Source of the DNA: JBHIBC01 sp046758905
GTDB lineage: Bacteria > Acidobacteriota > Polarisedimenticolia > Gp22-AA2
DNA length: 64,000 bases
Reading direction: 5' to 3'
NCBI GenBank assembly: GCA_046758905.1
Contig: JBHIBC010000005.1
Span: forward strand, 1-64,000
Position 1 is the first letter of the stretch; the number at the start of each line of letters is the position of its first letter. The translations under genes were made by a program, and so were the position numbers. This document shows, piece after piece, positions 8,763 through 16,365 of this stretch. The notes below the pieces were generated by a model. It worked only from the letters and a program-made list of their open reading frames with translations. It searched no databases and was not told where the DNA came from.

Positions 8763-9542
8763 ATGGCCGCGGGCATGGACCTCGGACTCCAGGGCCAGGT
8801 CGTCCTCCTCGTCGGCGCCAGCCGCGGGATCGGTTTCGCGACGGCCAGGGCGTTCGCGGCCGAGGGGTGCCGGGTGTCGATGGTGGCGCGCGGCGCCGGA
8901 CCGCTGCGGGAGGCGGCGCGCGAGGTCGGGGCCCGAGCCGAGGTCTTGACGATCGCCGCCGACGCCGCCCGCGAGGAGGACGCCGCCAGGGCGGTCCGGG
9001 TGACGCTCGACCGCTTCGCGCGCATCGACGTCCTGGTTAACCTGGTCGGCGGGTCGCACGGCGAGGCCGGGATCGCCGCCGGCGATGCCGACTGGGAGGC
9101 GGTCCTCGACGCCAACCTGCGCGCCGCCGTCCGGATGACCCGTCTGGTCGTCCCCGGGATGCGCGAGCGGAGGCGCGGCGCGATCATCAACGTGTCGTCG
9201 ATCTTCGGGCGCGAGTGGGGCGGCGCCGCCTCGTACAACGCCGCGAAAGCGGCGCTGATCGCCTACACCAAGAGCTGCGCGCGGGAGCTGGCGCCGCACG
9301 GGGTTCGCGTGAACAGCATCGCCCCCGGCTCGGTCCTCTTCCCCGGGGGCTCCTGGGACCGCCGCCGCAAGGCCGACCCGAAGAGGATCGAGGCCTTCGT
9401 CGAGCGGGAGCTCCCGCTCGGCCGCTTCGGGAAGCCCGAGGAGGTCGCCGCCGCGATCGTGTTCGTGGCGTCGCCCGCGGCGTCGCTCGTCATCGGCGCC
9501 TGCCTGAACGTCGACGGCGGGCAGAGCCGGTCCCTCTTCTGA
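8763..9542 (+). CDS. Short-chain dehydrogenase/reductase (FabG-like)
   Basis: NAD(P)-dependent oxidoreductase of the classical SDR family, 259 aa, cytoplasmic. Visible are the Rossmann motif G18-ASR-G22-I-G24, the NLVGG segment matching the family NNAG, the catalytic Ser145/146, and Y158-NAA-K162. The C-terminus (ACLNVDGGQSRSLF) follows the usual family ending. Its substrate cannot be told; 3-oxoacyl-thioester or alcohol/ketone substrates are typical. A second in-frame ATG 12 bp downstream (MDLGLQGQVV) is an equally good start, since there is no strong ribosome site for either. It is followed after 20 bp by the TenA-like gene, so the two are probably co-transcribed. Confidence 0.9.
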   Translation: MAAGMDLGLQGQVVLLVGASRGIGFATARAFAAEGCRVSMVARGAGPLREAAREVGARAEVLTIAADAAREEDAARAVRVTLDRFARIDVLVNLVGGSHGEAGIAAGDADWEAVLDANLRAAVRMTRLVVPGMRERRRGAIINVSSIFGREWGGAASYNAAKAALIAYTKSCARELAPHGVRVNSIAPGSVLFPGGSWDRRRKADPKRIEAFVERELPLGRFGKPEEVAAAIVFVASPAASLVIGACLNVDGGQSRSLF

Positions 9543-9562
9543 GACGCAGGGGACGCTCGCGC

Positions 9563-10240
9563 ATGGCCAGCTTTCACCACCGCCTGCTCCGCGGCGCGGC
9601 GCCGGTCTGGCGCGCCGCGATCCGGCACCCGTTCCTGCTCCGGACGGCCGCTGGCACCATCTCCCGGAGGGCCTTCGCCCGCTGGATGCGCCAGGACTAC
9701 CTCTACGTCCGCTCGCTCGTCCCGTTCCTCCACATGGTCGCCGCCGGCTCCCCGCCCGGGGATCGCCGCGCCTACGCCGAGGCGATCGTCATCCTGCACG
9801 AGGAGATCGACCTCTTCGAGAGGATGGCCCGGGCCCGGGGCATCCGGCTGGGGGCGGGCCGGCGGGCGGACGAGGCGGCCATGGAGCCGGCCTGTCGCGC
9901 CTACGTGTCGTTCGTGATGGCGGTCGGGCGCGACCGCCCGCACCCCGAGGCGGTCGCCGTCCTGTACGGGCTCGAGAGGATCTACCTCGACTCGTGGCGC
10001 GGGGTCCGTCGGCGCCTCGGGAGGCGCCGGAGCCCCTGGAGGCCGTTCATCGAGCGGTGGTCCGGCCCGGGGTACCGGGCCTGGGTCGGTTGGCTCGGCC
10101 GGGCGGTCGATCGGGCGGCCCGCGCCGCCTCGCCCGCGACGCGTGCGAGGATGGTGCGGCTCTTCCTCGACACGGCGCGCCACGAGGTCCGCTTCTGGGA
10201 CATGGCGCTCAGCGGCGGGCCGCGGCGCCTCCGCTCTTAG
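9563..10240 (+). CDS. TenA/PqqC-like family protein
   Basis: Helical-bundle protein of 225 aa in the TenA/THI-4 (thiaminase II, haem-oxygenase-like fold) superfamily. It shows the HPFL start, the FARWMRQDYLYVRSL segment with the conserved Asp, an EIDLFERMA helix, and the C-terminal RHEVRFWDMAL with the conserved Glu/Phe/Trp. The catalytic Cys of classical TenA (in an ALLPCxW-like motif) is missing: the equivalent reads AVLYGLERIYLDSW. It is therefore more like TenA_E-type or other salvage members than true thiaminase II. ATG 9563 lies 20 bp after the SDR stop. Its last 32 bp overlap the 3' end of the convergent arginase-family gene, so both C-termini share DNA. Confidence 0.8.
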   Translation: MASFHHRLLRGAAPVWRAAIRHPFLLRTAAGTISRRAFARWMRQDYLYVRSLVPFLHMVAAGSPPGDRRAYAEAIVILHEEIDLFERMARARGIRLGAGRRADEAAMEPACRAYVSFVMAVGRDRPHPEAVAVLYGLERIYLDSWRGVRRRLGRRRSPWRPFIERWSGPGYRAWVGWLGRAVDRAARAASPATRARMVRLFLDTARHEVRFWDMALSGGPRRLRS

Positions 10241-11186
10241 GCCTCGGCCGGCGCTTCTCCGCCAGGACGGCGAAGGTCTCGAAGATCATCTGCAGGGCGA
10301 GGAAGAGGGTGGCGCCGGTCGGATCGAGCGACGGGGCGACCTCCACCAGGTCCATCGCGCGGATCGGGAGCTGCTGCACGAGGCCGCGCGTCAGATCGAT
10401 CACCTGCCGGCTTGACAGGCCCCCGGGGCCCGGCGCGCCGGCCCCGGGCGCGCACGCCGGGTCGGCGACGTCGATGTCGATCGTCAGGTAGACGCTCCCG
10501 ATCCCCTTCAGGCGGTCCCGGGCCCGTCCGACCACGGCCTCCACCCCGCTCCGATCGATCTCCCGCGCCGGGACGAACAGGATCCCCTTCTCCTTCATGA
10601 ACGCCAGCTCCTCGACGTTGTAGGAGCGGGTCCCCAGGATCAGCAGGTGCTCCGGCTTCAGGCGGCCCCCGTCGAGCGCGCGGCGGGCGGCGCAGGCGCT
10701 CGACAGCCTCGAGCCGTCGTAGGTGTCGAACAGGTCGGGGTGGGCGTCCAGCAGGACCAGGCCGAAGCCCTCCGGGAAGTGCGTGGAGAAGCCGCGCACC
10801 AGCGGGATGGTGAGCGAGTGATCGCCGCCGATCGACAGCACGAAGGCGTCGCCGGCGAGCGCCGCCGCCCGGAGCGTCGCGGCCGCCGCGCGCTCGATGC
10901 GGGCGAAGTAGTCCAGCCGGGCGCGGTCACGGTCGCGGCCTCCCGCCCCGGGATCGGGCGGCGCGTCCCCCGCGTCGCGCACCCGCAGCAGCGAGCGGTC
11001 GACCACGTACCCCGTCTCGGAGATCGCCGGGGAGGAGGCGGAGATCTCGCGCAGCCGCGCGGGGGCCTCCGCCGAGCCGCCCCGCCAGCAGGCTCCCCCC
11101 TCGTACGGGAGCCCCGTGATCACGACATCGTAAGGCGGCGCGAGATCGGGATCGGCGAGGCCGCCCCAGAGGTGGCGTCGGATCAT
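10209..11186 (-). CDS. Arginase/agmatinase/formiminoglutamase family hydrolase
   Basis: Binuclear manganese ureohydrolase-fold enzyme of 325 aa. The metal-ligand motifs are GGDHS (His123), D147-A-H-P-D151 and DIDVADPACAPG; a Glu follows in MDLVEVAPSLDPTGAT. The family cleaves guanidino or formimino groups (arginine, agmatine, guanidinobutyrate, formiminoglutamate), and I cannot choose between these. The segment CACAPGAGAPGPGG-like around the third motif is slightly Gly/Pro-richer than usual. The ATG lies only 6 nt from a TACAAT box, suggesting a leaderless transcript (see the divergent promoter entry). The 3' end overlaps the TenA-like gene by 32 bp. Confidence 0.9.
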   Translation of the reverse strand: MIRRHLWGGLADPDLAPPYDVVITGLPYEGGACWRGGSAEAPARLREISASSPAISETGYVVDRSLLRVRDAGDAPPDPGAGGRDRDRARLDYFARIERAAAATLRAAALAGDAFVLSIGGDHSLTIPLVRGFSTHFPEGFGLVLLDAHPDLFDTYDGSRLSSACAARRALDGGRLKPEHLLILGTRSYNVEELAFMKEKGILFVPAREIDRSGVEAVVGRARDRLKGIGSVYLTIDIDVADPACAPGAGAPGPGGLSSRQVIDLTRGLVQQLPIRAMDLVEVAPSLDPTGATLFLALQMIFETFAVLAEKRRPRPKSGGAAARR

Positions 11187-11192
11187 GCGGGA

Positions 11193-11220
11193 ATTGTATC
11201 AGCGGGCGGGGGGTTACAAT
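11193..11220. promoter_or_regulatory. Symmetrical divergent promoter, ATTGTA-N16-TACAAT
   Basis: TACAAT reads toward the arginase-family gene (minus, 11193-11198) and a second TACAAT reads rightward (11215-11220). The two form an inverted repeat separated by 16 bp. Each -10 sits 6 nt before an ATG (11186 minus; 11227 plus). On each strand the opposite box gives a TTGTA-like element 14-15 bp upstream, so the -35s are weak. The arrangement implies leaderless starts on both sides. Confidence 0.6.
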
Positions 11221-11226
11221 CCACGG

Positions 11227-11265
11227 ATGATGGCCGCGCGAACGGTTTCGAGGGATGGCGCGTGA
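11227..11265 (+). CDS. Possible 12-codon leader peptide coupled to the TlpA lipoprotein
   Basis: ATG-ATG at 11227 begins exactly 6 nt after the TACAAT box and encodes MMAARTVSRDGA. Its TGA (11263-11265) overlaps the GTG start of the thioredoxin lipoprotein as GTGA. The geometry suggests a leaderless upstream ORF translationally coupled to the main gene. It may also be chance; the peptide has no recognisable function. Confidence 0.35.
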   Translation: MMAARTVSRDGA

Positions 11266-11813
11266 GGTCGGTCGTCTCGGCGTTCCTGACGATCGTACTG
11301 GTCGCCTCGGCCCTGCCGGGCTGCTCGAGGCGGGGCGGGGAGGCGGTGGCCGGCGACGCTCCCGGGCGGGACGAAGGCCCCGCCGCGCCGGTCACCTTCG
11401 CCGACCTCGACCGGATCCACCGCGAGCTGGCCTCCCACCGGGGCCACCCGGTGCTGCTCAATTTCTGGGCGACCTGGTGCGTCCCCTGCATCCGGGAGCT
11501 GCCGACCCTGGCGTCGCTGGCCCGCGAGTACGAGCCGGACGGGCCGGCGTTCGTCGGCGTCTCCTTCGACGCCTGGGTCACCGGCGCGGGGGAGGAGACC
11601 GAGCGGCTGGTCCGCGAGTACCTCGCCGCGGCGGGCGTGTCCTACCCCAACCTGATCTACTCGGGGGAGCAGGACCCCATCCTGTCCGGATACGACCTGC
11701 CGGGCTCCATCCCCTACTCGATCCTCTTCGATGCGGCGGGGCGCAGGGCCGCGGACTGGGACGGCGCCCTCGACGCCGCCTCGGTGCGCGAGGCGGTCGA
11801 CTCGCTCCCCTGA
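11262..11813 (+). CDS. TlpA/ResA-type thioredoxin-fold lipoprotein
   Basis: Periplasm-facing thiol reductase of 183 aa, with lipoprotein signal ending in the lipobox LPGC (about residue 18). The thioredoxin domain shows NFWATWCVPC, and the cis-Pro is in PGSIPYSILFDAAGR. Such proteins reduce cytochrome c apoproteins or other envelope disulfides; the specific partner is unknown. GTG 11262 is chosen because GAGGG lies about 8 bp upstream and the signal peptide begins there; the longer upstream open frame on this strand is antisense to the arginase-family gene. It is the only gene in its transcript, facing the E1 gene convergently. Confidence 0.9.
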   Translation: MRSVVSAFLTIVLVASALPGCSRRGGEAVAGDAPGRDEGPAAPVTFADLDRIHRELASHRGHPVLLNFWATWCVPCIRELPTLASLAREYEPDGPAFVGVSFDAWVTGAGEETERLVREYLAAAGVSYPNLIYSGEQDPILSGYDLPGSIPYSILFDAAGRRAADWDGALDAASVREAVDSLP

Positions 11814-11846
11814 GCGCTCGCCGCCGGCGCGCGGGCCGCGGCCCGA

Positions 11847-13874
11847 TCAGTACGCGAGCAGCTCCCGGATCGCGGCGGCGATCCCCTCCACGCTCGGCAG
11901 CACCGCCGCCTCCAGGTTGGGCGCGAACGGCACGAAGCAGTCGCGCGCCCCGAGCCGCCGCACCGGCGCGTCCAGGAACTCGAACGCCCGGTCGGCGATG
12001 AGCGCCGCCACCTCGCCGCCCATGCCGCCGAACAGGGGGGCCTCGTGCACCACCAGGGCCCGGCCGGTGCGCCGCACCGACTCGAGCACCGCGTCGATGT
12101 CCATCGGGACGATGGTGCGCAGGTCGATCAGCTCCACCGAGGGCCGGCCCCCGTCGCCCGCCATCTGGCTCAGGGCCTGCTGCGCCATGTGGACCGCGCG
12201 GCCCCAGGCGACGAGGGTGAGGTCGTCGCCCCGCAGGACGGTGCGGGCCTTGCCGAACGGGATCAGGTAGTCCGGCCCCGGCTCTGGGCTCTTGGAGTAG
12301 ACCTGCCGGTACAGCCCCTTGTGCTCGAAGAACAGGACCGGGTCCTCCATCCGGCAGGCGGTCTTGATCAGCCCCTTGGCGTCGGACGCGGTGCTCGGGT
12401 AGGCGATGTACCAGCCGGGCGTGTGCGCGTACAGCGACTCCGGCGTCTGGGAGTGGAAGGGGCCGCCGCGGATGTAGCCGCCCACCGCGACGCGCACCAC
12501 CATGGGACACGACCACGCCCCGCCGCTCCGCCAGCGCAGGGTCGGGATCTCGTTGCGCATCTGCATGTAGCCGGGGAAGGAGTAATCGGCGAACTGGATC
12601 TCGACCACCGGCCGGTAGCCGCCGATCGCCATCCCCTGCGCGATCCCGACGATGGTCGCCTCGGCCAGCGGCGAGTTCTCCACCCGTCCCGGGAAAGCTT
12701 CGGTCAGCCCGCGCGTGACCCCGAAGACGCCGCCCTTGGGGTCCTGAATGTCCTCGCCCCACATGACGATCCGGGGGTCGCGCTCCATCTCCTCCCGCAG
12801 CCCGTGGTTGATCGCCTCGACCATGGTCACCGGCCGCTCCGAGATCGGGGTGGGCTCCGGCTCCACGGCGATGACGCGGTTCGGGCTGAAGATGTCGCGC
12901 GTCGCGGTGGAGGCGTCGGGATAGGGCCGCTCATCGACGGCGCTCGCCGCCGCCTCGACCTCGCGCCGCGCGCGCTCGCGCCACTTGTCGATCTCCTTTC
13001 CGGTCAAAAGGCCCATCTCGAGGATGCGCATCTCCGTGTGGCGCAGCGGGTCCCGGCGCCGGGCCTCCTCCATGTCGTCCGGGTGGCGGTACTTGGTCTG
13101 ATCGTCGGAGGAGGAGTGCGAGTCGATCCGCACCACCATCGCCTCGACGAACAGCGGGCCCGAGCCGCGGCGCACCTGCAGCACCAGAGGCGTGAGCGTG
13201 TTGTACATCTCGGTGAAGCGCGTCCCGTCGACGCGCACCGACCTCATCCCGAATCCCCGCGCCACCTCGAAGAGCCTGGAGGACGTCTGCTGGGCCTGCG
13301 GCACGCTGATGGCGTACCCGTTGTTCTGGATCAGGAACAGGATCGGCAGCCGGTCGCGCTGCGCCTTGTTGAGGGCCTCGAAGAACTCCCCTTCGGAGGT
13401 GGAGCCCTCGCCGCCGGAGACGTAGACGATCTCGTCGCGGCCGTCCATCCTGATCGCCCGCGCCATGCCCGCGGCGATCAGGAACTGCGTGCCGGTGCAG
13501 GCGGTCGGGGAGACGATCCGCAGATCGCGCGAGGAGAAATGCTCCGACATGTTCCGGCCGAGCGAGTTCGGGTCCCCCTCGCGCGACAGCATCCCGCGGA
13601 ACAGGTCCTCCAGGGGCATCCCCAGGCCGACCATCAGCGCCTTCTCGCGGTAGTACGGGAAGAACCAGTCGCGGCCGGGCTCGAGCAGCAGCGACATCGC
13701 GATCTGCACCTTCTCGTGTCCGCGCGCGGAGGCGTAGAAGGAGCACTTGCCCGCGCGCACGTAGAGGCGGCACCGCTCCTCGACGAAGTAGGCGCGGAGC
13801 ATCCGCTCGTACAGCGCCAGGAAGGTCTCCGGCTTGATGGTCGGCCGCTTGGTCGCGACCTTGTTGACGGCCAT
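11847..13874 (-). CDS. Fused alpha-beta thiamine-diphosphate 2-oxoacid dehydrogenase E1
   Basis: E1 component of a branched-chain or related 2-oxoacid dehydrogenase complex, 675 aa, with the alpha and beta subunits joined in one chain. The alpha half (1-330) has the ThDP motif GGEGSTSEGEFFEALN...NNGYAIS and the SSSDDQTKYR loop. The beta half (about 345-675) begins at TMVEAINHGLREEMERDPRIVMWGEDIQ and includes PLAEATIVGIAQGMA and the C-terminal transketolase domain (ARTVLRGDDLTLVAWG). It decarboxylates the 2-oxoacid and passes the acyl group to an E2 lipoyl domain; no E2 or E3 gene is in the window. The start at 13874 has GGAGGAG 6 bp upstream. Fused E1 proteins are typical of Bacteroidota and Acidobacteriota. 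2-Oxoisovalerate is the likeliest substrate, but this is not proven by sequence alone. Confidence 0.9.
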   Translation of the reverse strand: MAVNKVATKRPTIKPETFLALYERMLRAYFVEERCRLYVRAGKCSFYASARGHEKVQIAMSLLLEPGRDWFFPYYREKALMVGLGMPLEDLFRGMLSREGDPNSLGRNMSEHFSSRDLRIVSPTACTGTQFLIAAGMARAIRMDGRDEIVYVSGGEGSTSEGEFFEALNKAQRDRLPILFLIQNNGYAISVPQAQQTSSRLFEVARGFGMRSVRVDGTRFTEMYNTLTPLVLQVRRGSGPLFVEAMVVRIDSHSSSDDQTKYRHPDDMEEARRRDPLRHTEMRILEMGLLTGKEIDKWRERARREVEAAASAVDERPYPDASTATRDIFSPNRVIAVEPEPTPISERPVTMVEAINHGLREEMERDPRIVMWGEDIQDPKGGVFGVTRGLTEAFPGRVENSPLAEATIVGIAQGMAIGGYRPVVEIQFADYSFPGYMQMRNEIPTLRWRSGGAWSCPMVVRVAVGGYIRGGPFHSQTPESLYAHTPGWYIAYPSTASDAKGLIKTACRMEDPVLFFEHKGLYRQVYSKSPEPGPDYLIPFGKARTVLRGDDLTLVAWGRAVHMAQQALSQMAGDGGRPSVELIDLRTIVPMDIDAVLESVRRTGRALVVHEAPLFGGMGGEVAALIADRAFEFLDAPVRRLGARDCFVPFAPNLEAAVLPSVEGIAAAIRELLAY

Positions 13875-13898
13875 CCGGCTCCTCCGCCCGGTTGACTG

Positions 13899-13928
13899 AT
13901 AGTACATCTCCGGGCCGCCGCGCGCCAA
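13899..13928 (-). promoter_or_regulatory. Promoter of the E1 gene
   Basis: On the minus strand TTGGCG (13923-13928), an 18-bp spacer and TACTAT (13899-13904), about 25 bp before the E1 ATG. Confidence 0.6.
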
Positions 13929-13972
13929 CCCGCGCCGGCCGGGGGGGCCCGCGGATCCGGTAACCCGCCTCC

Positions 13973-14002
13973 TTGATCCTCCATTCTCCGCGTCCCTATA
14001 TT
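13973..14002 (+). promoter_or_regulatory. Promoter of the kinase-FHA operon
   Basis: TTGATC (13973-13978), 18-bp spacer, TATATT (13997-14002), about 60 bp before the kinase GTG start. It lies back-to-back with the E1 promoter. Confidence 0.65.
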
Positions 14003-14063
14003 CAGTGCGGTTTTCCCGGGCCGGGACGAGCGGCGCCGGGTCCCTCCCCGGCGGAGGCGGAGC

Positions 14064-15671
14064 GTGTTCGCAAAGAGGAAGCGGAAGGGCAAGGGCGCCT
14101 CCGGCCGGCGCGGCCGGCCGGCCGAGCCCGCCAAGATCGGGCGGTACGAGATCCTCGACTCGCTCGGCCAAGGCGGGATGGGGACCGTGTTCCTCGGTCA
14201 CGATCCCGTGATCGGCCGCCGGGTGGCGATCAAGGTCATCTCGGTGCGCGGCGACCTGACGGAGGAGGAGGCGCGCCAGTACCGCGAGAGGTTCCTGCGG
14301 GAAGCGCGGGCGGCGGGCGCGCTGCAGCACCCGAACATCGTCGCGGTGCACGACATCGGCCTCGACCCGCGGCTCGAGCGGCCGTACATCGTGATGGAGT
14401 ACGTCGAGGGGCGGGACCTCAAGGCCGTGCTGGCCTCGCGCGCCCCGCTGCCGCCCGCGGACGCGGTGCGCGTCGCGCTGCAGATCGCCTCCGGGCTGGA
14501 TTTCGCACACCGGCGCGGCATCGTGCACCGCGACATCAAGCCGGCCAACGTCCTGATCGGCGAGCGGGGCCAGGTGAAGATCACCGATTTCGGGGTGGCC
14601 CGGCTCCCGAACTCGGAGCTCACGCGCTCCGATCAGCTCGTCGGGTCGCCGGGCTTCGTCTCGCCGGAGCAGCTCCAGGGCGAGGCCGTGGACGGCCGAT
14701 CCGACCTCTTCGCCCTAGGCGTCATCTTCTATCAGCTGCTCACCGGCCGCTCCCCGTTCGAGGGCGACAGCGTCTCCCAGGTCCTGTACAGGATCTCGTC
14801 GCAGCCGTTCACGCCGCCCAGCGCGGCCGTCGCCGGCCTGCCCGAGGCGTTCGACCCCATCCTCGAGAGGGCCCTCAGCAAGGACCCCGCGTCGCGCTAC
14901 CAGACCGGCCGCGACTTCATGGAGGCCCTTCTGGGAGTCCAGATGGCACTCGAGGCCGCTGGCCGAGGCTCGCCGGACGGGGCGGGGCCGGCCCCGCCGG
15001 CCCCCGGCGCCGGCGGGGGCGGACCGGAGGAGGGCCGCCCCGCCCCCGGGGGCCCTCCGGCGGCGCGCGAGCCGTCGCCGTGGCTCACCCTCACCAGCCA
15101 GTGGCGCATCGCGGCCCTGTTGGGGCTGCTCGTGCTGACCTTTCTCGGGGTGAACTGGGCTATCTACGTCCTGCTCCGCGGTCCCCTGAGGGATCTCGCC
15201 CCGGGCGGGGAGGGGCCCCCGCGCGGGGCGACGCGCCCGGGCGGCGCTCCGGCGCGCGGCACGCTGGCGCCGATCGGCGGCGCTCGGCCGGCCCACCGCG
15301 CCGCGCCGCGGGCCGGCCCCGCGGTCGAGAGCGCCCGGCTTCAGGTGCGGCTGGATCACCATCTCGCGTCCGGCCGCCTGGTCGTCGTGGTCGGCGGCCG
15401 GACGGCGCTGTCGAGGCCGTTCGACGCTCCTCGGGGCGCCGCCTCGGGGAGCCTCGTGCAGACGCTGTCGGTGCCGGCCGGGCGGCACGAGATCGAGGTG
15501 GAGCTGGTGGGACGGACGGGTCGGACCCGTGCGAGGTCGAGGATCACCGGCACGATGACGGGCGGGCGGGTGGCCGTGCTGCGGATCGAGCAGTCGGGCG
15601 GGGCGGGCCGCTCGCTCCGCCTGCGTTGGGTCGCCCCCGAGGGCGGGGCGGCGGCGAGCGCCTCGCGTTGA
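14064..15671 (+). CDS. PknB-like membrane Ser/Thr protein kinase
   Basis: Eukaryotic-type (Hanks) protein kinase of 535 aa. The kinase domain spans about 27-290 with the Gly loop LGQGGMGTVFLG, Lys57 in VAIKV, catalytic HRDIKPAN with Asp157, D175-FG, and the APE-like SPEQL. A Pro/Gly-rich linker precedes one transmembrane helix (about 347-371) and an extracytoplasmic domain of about 160 residues (ARLQVRLDHHLASGRLVVVVGGRTALSR...), which looks like a beta-sandwich, not PASTA repeats. GTG 14064 is preceded by GGAGG. The FHA gene follows after 19 bp with its own AGGAGG, so kinase and phosphothreonine reader are co-expressed. The N-terminus is very basic (RKRKGKGASGRRGR). Confidence 0.93.
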   Translation: MFAKRKRKGKGASGRRGRPAEPAKIGRYEILDSLGQGGMGTVFLGHDPVIGRRVAIKVISVRGDLTEEEARQYRERFLREARAAGALQHPNIVAVHDIGLDPRLERPYIVMEYVEGRDLKAVLASRAPLPPADAVRVALQIASGLDFAHRRGIVHRDIKPANVLIGERGQVKITDFGVARLPNSELTRSDQLVGSPGFVSPEQLQGEAVDGRSDLFALGVIFYQLLTGRSPFEGDSVSQVLYRISSQPFTPPSAAVAGLPEAFDPILERALSKDPASRYQTGRDFMEALLGVQMALEAAGRGSPDGAGPAPPAPGAGGGGPEEGRPAPGGPPAAREPSPWLTLTSQWRIAALLGLLVLTFLGVNWAIYVLLRGPLRDLAPGGEGPPRGATRPGGAPARGTLAPIGGARPAHRAAPRAGPAVESARLQVRLDHHLASGRLVVVVGGRTALSRPFDAPRGAASGSLVQTLSVPAGRHEIEVELVGRTGRTRARSRITGTMTGGRVAVLRIEQSGGAGRSLRLRWVAPEGGAAASASR

Positions 15672-15690
15672 CCACCGACAGGAGGCAGGC

Positions 15691-16305
15691 ATGAGCACGA
15701 CGAGTGAGAGGAGCCGGCGACGCGACCGGGGGTGCTCGTCCGATGCGGCGGCGCGATTGATCCGCAAGGAGAAGCCGCCTTCTCCGCCGAAGCCGCCGGC
15801 CCGCCCTCCCGCTCCGGGCGGCATCCGGGCGCCCGGCGACGCCGGATCGCCCGGCGGCATGGTCTGCCCCGGCGCCGGGCAGCCGCCGCGCTCGGCCGCG
15901 GGGCGCGGTGCGCAGCAGGCGATCGACGAGACCGTGCTGGAGACGCCCGCGCAGCGGACGTTCCGCAAGCCGGCGCTGCTCGGGGGCAAGTCGATCTGGC
16001 TCACCGTCACGGAGGGCGAGGACTCCGGGCGGTCCTTCGACATCACCGGGATCGGGACCTACACGATCGGCCGCAAGGAGTGCGACATCGTGCTCAGCGA
16101 CGACAAGGTGTCCCGCAAGCACGCCGCGGTCATCATCGCCCGCGAGGGACAGTACGCGGTCTCCGACCTGGCGAGCCGCAACGGCACGTTCGTCAACGGG
16201 GCCCGCCTGACGCGCCGCAACCTGCAGCACAACGACCTCATCCGGGTCGGCGACACGACGCTGCGCTTTTCGGTCTTCGACGGGCCGGTGCCGGTGGAGC
16301 GCTAG
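15691..16305 (+). CDS. FHA-domain protein with N-terminal phospho-acceptor-like motif
   Basis: Cytoplasmic protein of 204 aa. Residues 1-75 are basic then Pro/Gly-rich and probably disordered. A short conserved-looking segment DETVLETPAQRT (79-90) precedes an FHA domain at about 103-200 with the phosphothreonine-binding set: G127-R128 (IGRKE), S141-RKH, and N164-GT. The DETVLETP segment resembles the phosphorylated N-terminal motifs of GarA/FhaA-type kinase substrates; by analogy the neighbour kinase may phosphorylate Thr81 or Thr85 and its own FHA domain may then bind it in cis. That step is inference. It begins 19 bp after the kinase stop. Confidence 0.9.
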   Translation: MSTTSERSRRRDRGCSSDAAARLIRKEKPPSPPKPPARPPAPGGIRAPGDAGSPGGMVCPGAGQPPRSAAGRGAQQAIDETVLETPAQRTFRKPALLGGKSIWLTVTEGEDSGRSFDITGIGTYTIGRKECDIVLSDDKVSRKHAAVIIAREGQYAVSDLASRNGTFVNGARLTRRNLQHNDLIRVGDTTLRFSVFDGPVPVER

Positions 16306-16328
16306 GCCCCGCGCCCGCCCGATAGTCC

Positions 16329-16357
16329 TTGCCTCGCCGGGCGGCCTCCTGTAGCCT
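16329..16357 (+). promoter_or_regulatory. Promoter of the DUF255 gene, nearly leaderless
   Basis: TTGCCT (16329-16334), 17-bp spacer, TAGCCT (16352-16357), only 8 nt before ATG 16366. No Shine-Dalgarno sequence is present between them, consistent with leaderless translation. Confidence 0.5.
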
Positions 16358-16365
16358 GACCCCTC

